From positions 1 to 11,239 of the forward strand of contig JAKBAG010000082.1 of NCBI GenBank assembly GCA_021809235.1: DNA of 11,239 nt. The letters are read 5' to 3'. Made by a program: the position numbers and the translations under genes. This DNA comes from Acidobacteriota bacterium (GTDB taxonomy: Bacteria; Acidobacteriota; Terriglobia; Terriglobales; Acidobacteriaceae). The notes under the pieces were generated by a model. That model saw nothing but the letters and a program-made list of their open reading frames with translations. It ran no database searches and was not told the DNA's origin. Position 1 is the first letter of the stretch; every line of letters begins with the position of its first letter. Below are positions 6,120 through 11,239 of the stretch, in pieces.

Positions 6120-7505
6120 CTAGTCGGCAGTCTGCCTTTGACTTCCGTTGCGCTTCAGCCAATGGAACAGTGGCAGACCGGCCAGAATCAGCGCCGTTCC
6201 TATCAGCGAGCCACGTAGATTCCCGGCAAAGCTGGCCACCAGCACCACCCCCGCGCTCACAATGAAGACCGCTGGAACCACCGGATATCCCCACACACGG
6301 TAGGGACGCGCCTGCTCGACGGCATGCCGCCTGTACCAGAAGATCGTCGTGGCCGTCAGCAAATAGAACAGCCATTCGGCAAACACGGCCAGCTCGAACA
6401 ACTGCTGGAAGCGTCCCAGCACCAGCAGCAGCAAGCTGGAGAGAATGGCCTGTACCACAAGCGAAAATGCCGGACTCTGGAAGCGCGGATGCACCTCTGC
6501 AAATCGCCGGAAGAACAATCCATCCCGTGCGGCGGCAAAGGGCACTCGTGCGCCGGACATGATCGTCCCGTTCAGTGTGACAAAGATGCTGAGCGCCATG
6601 GCCGCCGCCACCAGCGCCGCTCCGCCGGAGCCGGCCACCACGGCCAGCGCAGCCACCGCCGGCCGTGGCGTGGCCACAATGGCGCTGGCGGGAAGCACAT
6701 ACTGGATGGCCGCATTCGTGGCCATGAACAACGCACCAACAATCCCCAGTCCGCCAATCAGCGCCAGAGGCAACGTTCGTTCCGGCCGCTTCACTTCACC
6801 GGCCACCATTGTCAGGTCGTTCCAGCCATCGTAGGCCCAGAGAGTGGCAATCAATGCAATCAGAAAGCCGGTCCACCCACCAGCTGAGCCATGCGGCAGA
6901 TGGGTGGAAAAGTTGGTCCAGCTACCATGTGCGTAGTGAAAGCAGAAGCCGATCACCACCAGGATCAATACAGCCTTCAGGATGGTAAAAAGCACCTGAA
7001 AATCCCCGGCCTTTTTGATGCCCAGCACGTTCAGTCCAGTAATCAGCCAGGTCACGGCAATGGCAAAGATCTGCGACCACTCCACCGGAATGGGACCACC
7101 AATTGCCCGCCCATCCATCCAGTGGAAGGCGGCAAAGATCCCCAGTGTGCGTGCCAGTCCGGTTGTCACCGAGGCGATGGAGGCCGGTTTGGCCACGGCA
7201 AACCATGTCCACATGTACAGGAACGCAGTGCTGTCGCCGTAGGCCCCACGTAAGTACACATACTCGCCGCCCGCGTAGGGCATCATCGCTCCCAGCTCGG
7301 CATAGGTCATTGCGCCAAACAGCGAGAGCAGGCCGCCCACAATCCACGCCGCATACACCAGCCGGGACGATCCCACGGCTGCCATCATCTCCGTCGGAAC
7401 CAGAAAAATGCCACTGCCAATGATCGTTCCCACCACGATCGCCGTCGCGTGGTTCGGCCCCAGTACGCGCGGCAGATCCGGTGTCAGCTGGTTTGCGTCC
7501 TTCAT
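6120..7505 (-). CDS. APC-superfamily amino-acid permease
   Basis: This is an inner-membrane secondary transporter for amino acids, most like the LAT/SteT-type branch. The product, 461 residues from the chosen start, is hydrophobic throughout and compatible with twelve helices. The first helix has the APC substrate-site motif GTIIGSGIF at about 26-34. PYAGGEYVYLRGAYG follows at 76-90, and the YDGWNDLTMVAGEVKRPER segment at 225-243 is characteristic of this branch. The frame is open upstream to 7631, but those extra 42 residues are Cys/Arg-rich, unlike a permease N-terminus, and would overlap the protease gene by 80 bases. The ATG at 7505 is preferred even though its ribosome site is poor; a GTG seven codons upstream with an AGGCGGA site is an alternative. 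It follows the protease gene by 46 bases. Substrate and direction (uptake or exchange) are not predictable. No LAT heavy-chain partner is present, as expected in bacteria. Confidence 0.9.
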   Translation of the reverse strand: MKDANQLTPDLPRVLGPNHATAIVVGTIIGSGIFLVPTEMMAAVGSSRLVYAAWIVGGLLSLFGAMTYAELGAMMPYAGGEYVYLRGAYGDSTAFLYMWTWFAVAKPASIASVTTGLARTLGIFAAFHWMDGRAIGGPIPVEWSQIFAIAVTWLITGLNVLGIKKAGDFQVLFTILKAVLILVVIGFCFHYAHGSWTNFSTHLPHGSAGGWTGFLIALIATLWAYDGWNDLTMVAGEVKRPERTLPLALIGGLGIVGALFMATNAAIQYVLPASAIVATPRPAVAALAVVAGSGGAALVAAAMALSIFVTLNGTIMSGARVPFAAARDGLFFRRFAEVHPRFQSPAFSLVVQAILSSLLLLVLGRFQQLFELAVFAEWLFYLLTATTIFWYRRHAVEQARPYRVWGYPVVPAVFIVSAGVVLVASFAGNLRGSLIGTALILAGLPLFHWLKRNGSQRQTAD

Positions 7506-7551
7506 CGTTTCGTCTGAGACTACCACGCAGAACGGATCCGCCTGCGCCGCT

Positions 7552-8559
7552 CTACTGCAGTCGCTCCAGATGCCGGAATCCATCCGATTGCACCAGCATC
7601 GCCGCAAACAGAAGGAAGTTATAGCTGGCATGCACCACCATGCTCGCCGCCAGCGAACGTGTCTTCAGCCGCACCGCGCACAGCACCAGGCTTACGCCAT
7701 AGAGCAGGCTCAGCGGACCCCAGGCGTGGCTCACCTGCGCTCCATGCATCAGTGCAAAGGGAACGCTGGCTCCAAGTGCGGCAAAGATCATCGCCCCCGT
7801 GCCCCACACGGGAAAACCCTCAGCATCCACGCCGCGCGACTCTCGTCCTGTCACCCTCTCGGCTGCCCACTCCCAGGCCGTGGCTAGCGCAGGCACCAGA
7901 AAGCCACGAAAGATCATCTCTTCAAAGAACGGCGCCGCCGTAATCCCAAAGGCAAACAGCAGCCAGGCATCGCTGGCCGAAGAGAACATCCTGTCAATTG
8001 GCGCATGCTGCGGGAAGGGAAGTAGCGTATTCCCCAGCGCAGCCAGCGCATCGCAGGCTACGGCCACCAGCAGCAGCCACTTGGCCAACTGCATGGCCAC
8101 CGCAGGCCGCCATTGCAGACCCTCCATCAGGCTGCGCCCCCACATCGTCTGGTAGATTGGCAGCGCCGCGGCCAGCGCCAGCAGATAGATGCCCAGCTGC
8201 GAACCCAGTGCCACGCGCGTGTTCGTCAGCAGCCGCGTGGGGTCGCTCCAGCCGAACCAGTGCAGCTTCAGCGCCAGTGCCATCATGCCAATCATCGCCA
8301 CCAGGCCCATGCCCAGCAGCAGCAGAAATACCATGGCATCGGCGGCGTTGGGCAGCCGATGCAGCGGTGCTGGCAGGCCTTGCCAGGCAATGGTTCCCCA
8401 GGCTGGCTCGGCTTCCGGCTCCACTGTGTTGGCTGCGGCAGCCACTGTGGGAACGGTTGCTGCCTCCGGTTGCGTCTCCGGCTCCGTTTTGGCATCCATG
8501 CCGGTGGCAGCTTCGGAAGAATCGTCTCGCCGTTCGGGCTGTTCGTTGGCTTCGATCAT
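7552..8559 (-). CDS. CPBP-family intramembrane glutamic endopeptidase (Abi/CAAX-like)
   Basis: This 335-residue membrane protein has all the CPBP/Abi active-site motifs: EEMIFRG at 213-219 (E213, E214, R218), FALMHG at 268-273 (H272) and HASYNF at 310-315 (H310, N314). These form the glutamate-based site of Rce1-like proteases buried among the helices. Helices are visible at about 74-98, 119-136, 157-177, 198-212, 253-270, 283-297 and 302-322. The first 55 residues are a non-membrane, low-complexity segment rich in Glu, Ala, Pro and Thr (about 13 acidic against 3 basic residues). The start ATG overlaps the uvrA stop as ATGA, with GGGAAG eight bases upstream, so translation is probably coupled. 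Known bacterial relatives act in peptide maturation, immunity or stress release, and no bacteriocin-like peptide gene is seen nearby. The substrate is unknown. Confidence 0.9.
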   Translation of the reverse strand: MIEANEQPERRDDSSEAATGMDAKTEPETQPEAATVPTVAAAANTVEPEAEPAWGTIAWQGLPAPLHRLPNAADAMVFLLLLGMGLVAMIGMMALALKLHWFGWSDPTRLLTNTRVALGSQLGIYLLALAAALPIYQTMWGRSLMEGLQWRPAVAMQLAKWLLLVAVACDALAALGNTLLPFPQHAPIDRMFSSASDAWLLFAFGITAAPFFEEMIFRGFLVPALATAWEWAAERVTGRESRGVDAEGFPVWGTGAMIFAALGASVPFALMHGAQVSHAWGPLSLLYGVSLVLCAVRLKTRSLAASMVVHASYNFLLFAAMLVQSDGFRHLERLQ

Positions 8560-11239
8560 GGTTTTGTCTTCCCGCGCTTCTGCCTGGCCGTGGCTGCATC
8601 CTTGCCGGCTTTGCTGATTGTCTTTTTCTCAGTTGCTTTGGTCGCAGCCGCCGCTGCCTTGGCAGACTTCTTTGTCGTGCTCTTTTCCGTCGCCTTGCGT
8701 CGGCTCGACGCAGGCTTTGCCGGCTCCTCGGGCAGAGGTTCATCGCTCACTTCCTCCGGCATCCCATACTCGGCATAATACTTCCGCAGGAAAGCTCCCG
8801 TGTGCGAGGCCTCACACTCGGCTATGCGTACCGGACGGCCCTCGGCCACAATCTGTCCGCCGCCATCGCCACCTTCCGGACCCATGTCGACAATCCAATC
8901 CGCATTCCGGATCACGTCCAGATTGTGTTCGATAATCACCACGGTATTGCCCATGTCCGTCAGCCGATGCAGCACCTCCAGCAGCTTCCGCACATCGTCG
9001 AAGTGCAGCCCTGTCGTCGGCTCATCCAGCAGATAGAGCGTGCGGCCGGTCTGGCGCTTGGACAGCTCACGGGCCAGCTTCATCCGCTGTGCCTCGCCGC
9101 CGGAAAGCGTCGTGGCACTCTGCCCCAGATGCACATAGCCCAGTCCCACATCCACCAGCGTCTGCAGCTTCTGCTTCAGTTGTGGAACGTCGCCCAGTTC
9201 TGTCAGTGCATCCTCAATCGTCAGCTCCAGGGCATCAGCAATCGACAAACCATGGAAGCGCACCGCCAGTGTCTCCTGGTTGTAGCGCTTTCCCCCGCAG
9301 ATCTCGCACTGCACATAGACGTCAGGCAGGAAGTTCATTTCGATCCGCCGTTGCCCATCGCCCTGGCAGGCCTCGCAGCGCCCGCCGGTCACGTTGAAGC
9401 TGAAGCGCCCGGCCTTGTAACCACGCTCCCGGGATTCGGGCAGCATCGCGAACAGCTCCCGCAGCGGCGTAAAAAGCTGGGTATAGGTAGCCGGATTTGA
9501 CCGTGGCGTCCTGCCAATCGGCGTCTGGTCAATCCGGATTACCTTGTCAATCTGTTCCACGCCCTGCAGCGCATCATGATTGCCCGGTTCTTCCCGCGAT
9601 CCATACACCTGCTGCGCCAGCGACCGATAGAGAATGTCGTTGACCAGTGTGCTTTTCCCGCTGCCGCTCACTCCGGTCACCACCGTCATCACGCCCAGCG
9701 GAAACCGTGCTGTCACGTCGCGCAGATTATGCTCACGGGCTCCGGTCACGGTTAGCCAGCGGCCCGTCAACCGGCGCGGTCGCTCCCGATGCAGAATGCT
9801 TTTGCGCCCGCTCAGATACTCGCCGGTCAGGGATCCTGGCGTATGCATGATTTCTGCCGGAGTTCCCTCCGCCACCACGGCGCCGCCCAGTCGTCCTGCA
9901 CCCGGTCCCAGGTCCAGTACATAGTCAGCAGAGCGAATTGTATCCTCATCGTGCTCCACCACCAGAACGGTGTTGCCCAGGTCGCGCAATCGTGTCAGCG
10001 CATCAATCAGGCGAAGATTGTCCCGCTGGTGCAGTCCGATGGACGGCTCATCCAGCACGTAGAGCACACCGCGCAGGCGTGAGCCAATCTGGGTGGCCAG
10101 CCGGATGCGTTGCCCCTCGCCGCCGCTCAGTGTGGCGGCACTGCGATCCAGTGTCAGGTAGCCGAGTCCCACGCCCACCAGAAACTCCAGCCGCTCGACC
10201 ACTTCACGCCGGATTCGGTCTGCAATCAGCGCTTCGCGTGCAGTGAATTCCATCGACTGCGCAGCCACCACGGCGCGCTCCAGGGAAAGCGCCGTAAACT
10301 CTCCAATCGAGCGCCCGCCAACGGTGACTGCCAGCGACTCCGGACGCAGCCGCTGCCCCTTGCAGGCCTTGCAGACCGATGCCGTCATGAAGCCCATCAT
10401 GTACTCGCGATAGCCTTCGCTTTTTGCGTCCTCCAGGCTTTCGCGCAGATATTCCAGAATGCCGTGGAAGCCGGTGCGCGAGCTTTCTCCGCGGGGTGGT
10501 CCGTACACCAGAATGTGCTGGTGTTTGTTGGGTAGCTGCTCAAAAGGCTTCTTCAAATCGATGCCGTACTGCCTGGCCGCCAGTTGCAGCAGCTTGAGCA
10601 GGTACTGCGAAGCCGAGCCGGGGCCCAGTCCGCCGTCCAGCAGAGGCTTGGACCAGTCGGTAATCACTTTGGCCGGATCGAAGTCATACAGCGAACCCAA
10701 CCCATGGCACTCCTCGCAGGCGCCATAAGTCGAGTTGAAGCTGAAGCTGCGAGGCTCCAGCCTGGGAACATCCAAACCGCAGTCCGGGCAGGCCATTGAG
10801 GTGGAGTAGAGCTGCTCCTCGCGTCGCTCGCCGCTGCCGGTGGCCACAATCACCAGCCCATTTGCCATCTGCAGTGCGCGTCCAATGGCCGTATCCAGGC
10901 GCTTCTCGGCTCCGGGCTTCAGCACAATCCGGTCCACCACCGCCTCAATCGTGTGATTCTTCCTCCGGTCAAGCAGCACGGTCTCTGTCAGGTCGCGCAT
11001 CTCGCCGTCAATCCGGGCACGAAATCCCTGCTGGTCCAGCTCCTCGAGCAGTTCGCGAAATTCGCCCTTGCGCCCGCGTACCACTGGAGCCATGACGGTG
11101 ACGCGCTGCGCCTCTGTTTCAGTCTCGCCGGCCGCCAGCACGCGCTGCACAATCTGCTCAGCGGTCTGCCGCTGGATAGGCCGCCCACACTGCGGACAGT
11201 GCGGTACGCCCACCGAGGCGTAGAGCAGGCGCAGATAGT
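8556..11239 (-). CDS. uvrA: UvrA, excinuclease ABC subunit A (5' truncated), with basic C-terminal tail
   Basis: UvrA is the damage-sensing ABC ATPase of nucleotide excision repair and loads UvrB on DNA. The gene enters from the right edge: codons before the GTG at 11213 read YLRLLYAS, matching the conserved UvrA YLRLLYA segment. That GTG is therefore internal, and about 110-120 residues with the first Walker A are missing. Counting from it: a CPQC pair at 6-9, zinc module C142/C145/C166/C169, signature LSGGEGQR 362-369 and Walker B LDEPSIGLH 387-395 of the first ATPase half; then Walker A GVSGSGKST 514-522, zinc module C613/C616/C636/C639, signature LSGGEAQR 703-710 and LLDEPTTGLH 728-737 of the second. 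The normal fold ends near residue 815. The rest is an acidic linker (about 819-830) and a Lys/Ala/Thr-rich tail (831-885) with about 18 basic and 3 acidic residues. The downstream protease gene overlaps the stop. Confidence 0.97.
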   Translation of the reverse strand, partial: YLRLLYASVGVPHCPQCGRPIQRQTAEQIVQRVLAAGETETEAQRVTVMAPVVRGRKGEFRELLEELDQQGFRARIDGEMRDLTETVLLDRRKNHTIEAVVDRIVLKPGAEKRLDTAIGRALQMANGLVIVATGSGERREEQLYSTSMACPDCGLDVPRLEPRSFSFNSTYGACEECHGLGSLYDFDPAKVITDWSKPLLDGGLGPGSASQYLLKLLQLAARQYGIDLKKPFEQLPNKHQHILVYGPPRGESSRTGFHGILEYLRESLEDAKSEGYREYMMGFMTASVCKACKGQRLRPESLAVTVGGRSIGEFTALSLERAVVAAQSMEFTAREALIADRIRREVVERLEFLVGVGLGYLTLDRSAATLSGGEGQRIRLATQIGSRLRGVLYVLDEPSIGLHQRDNLRLIDALTRLRDLGNTVLVVEHDEDTIRSADYVLDLGPGAGRLGGAVVAEGTPAEIMHTPGSLTGEYLSGRKSILHRERPRRLTGRWLTVTGAREHNLRDVTARFPLGVMTVVTGVSGSGKSTLVNDILYRSLAQQVYGSREEPGNHDALQGVEQIDKVIRIDQTPIGRTPRSNPATYTQLFTPLRELFAMLPESRERGYKAGRFSFNVTGGRCEACQGDGQRRIEMNFLPDVYVQCEICGGKRYNQETLAVRFHGLSIADALELTIEDALTELGDVPQLKQKLQTLVDVGLGYVHLGQSATTLSGGEAQRMKLARELSKRQTGRTLYLLDEPTTGLHFDDVRKLLEVLHRLTDMGNTVVIIEHNLDVIRNADWIVDMGPEGGDGGGQIVAEGRPVRIAECEASHTGAFLRKYYAEYGMPEEVSDEPLPEEPAKPASSRRKATEKSTTKKSAKAAAAATKATEKKTISKAGKDAATARQKRGKTKP
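8568..8573 (-). promoter_or_regulatory. Ribosome binding site inside uvrA for the coupled protease gene
   Basis: Read on the minus strand, GGGAAG lies eight bases before the ATG at 8559, within the last codons of uvrA. Together with the ATGA stop/start overlap it indicates translational coupling. Confidence 0.6.

Noticed and set aside
7506..7631. N-terminal extension of the permease
   Set aside because: It overlaps the protease gene and encodes a Cys/Arg-rich stretch unlike a permease N-terminus.
7998..9500. Plus-strand open frame of 500 codons across the protease and uvrA genes
   Set aside because: It lies antisense to two clearly conserved genes, is Arg/Pro/Ser/His/Gln-rich without any motif, and is the usual shadow frame of G+C-rich coding sequence.
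11211..11213. GTG as the start of uvrA
   Set aside because: Codons before it encode the conserved UvrA YLRLLYA segment, so the gene continues beyond the window.

Overview
The window looks like a stretch of a bacterial chromosome of moderately high G+C, most probably an Acidobacteriota (Terriglobia-type) genome. That assignment rests on the overall style of the proteins (an extended-loop UDP-glucose dehydrogenase, a divergent WecG/TagA enzyme, a small outer-membrane barrel that implies a Gram-negative envelope) and on impression, since no rRNA or tRNA is present. Nine or ten protein genes fill the window densely. No gene-free gap exceeds 180 bases, and I saw no tRNA, rRNA, CRISPR array, transposase or phage gene.

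Left part (1-3432). A plus-strand sugar-dehydrogenase-like SDR is cut by the left edge and ends at 665. Facing it are four minus-strand genes, in transcription order: an HD-domain phosphohydrolase (3432-2815), a small secreted outer-membrane beta-barrel (2639-2055), a WecG/TagA/CpsF-type glycosyltransferase (1917-1120) and a 96-residue three-helix membrane protein (1023-733). The gaps between them are 96-175 bases, so they may be separate or loosely linked transcripts.

Middle part (3433-6119). A 165-base divergent intergenic region separates the HD gene from a plus-strand two-gene unit: UDP-glucose 6-dehydrogenase (GTG start) and UDP-glucuronate decarboxylase (TTG start). Together these convert UDP-glucose to UDP-glucuronate and then to UDP-xylose, sugar donors for surface polysaccharide or glycoconjugates. 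This fits the nearby glycosyltransferase and outer-membrane protein. The unit ends in a 111-base convergent intergenic segment that is almost entirely a nested inverted-repeat structure.

Right part (6120-11239). Three minus-strand genes are read inward from the right edge: uvrA (5' end outside the window), a CPBP-type intramembrane protease whose ATG overlaps the uvrA stop in an ATGA junction, and an APC-family amino-acid permease 46 bases later. The UvrA protein carries a long lysine/alanine-rich, histone-H1-like C-terminal tail.

Most of the window is ordinary housekeeping and envelope-sugar content. I do not see a clearly new multigene system. The points most worth a second look are the palindromic element at 6007-6123 whose arms include both flanking stop codons, the basic UvrA tail next to the acidic N-terminus of its translationally coupled membrane protease, and the altered active-site motifs of the WecG-like enzyme.
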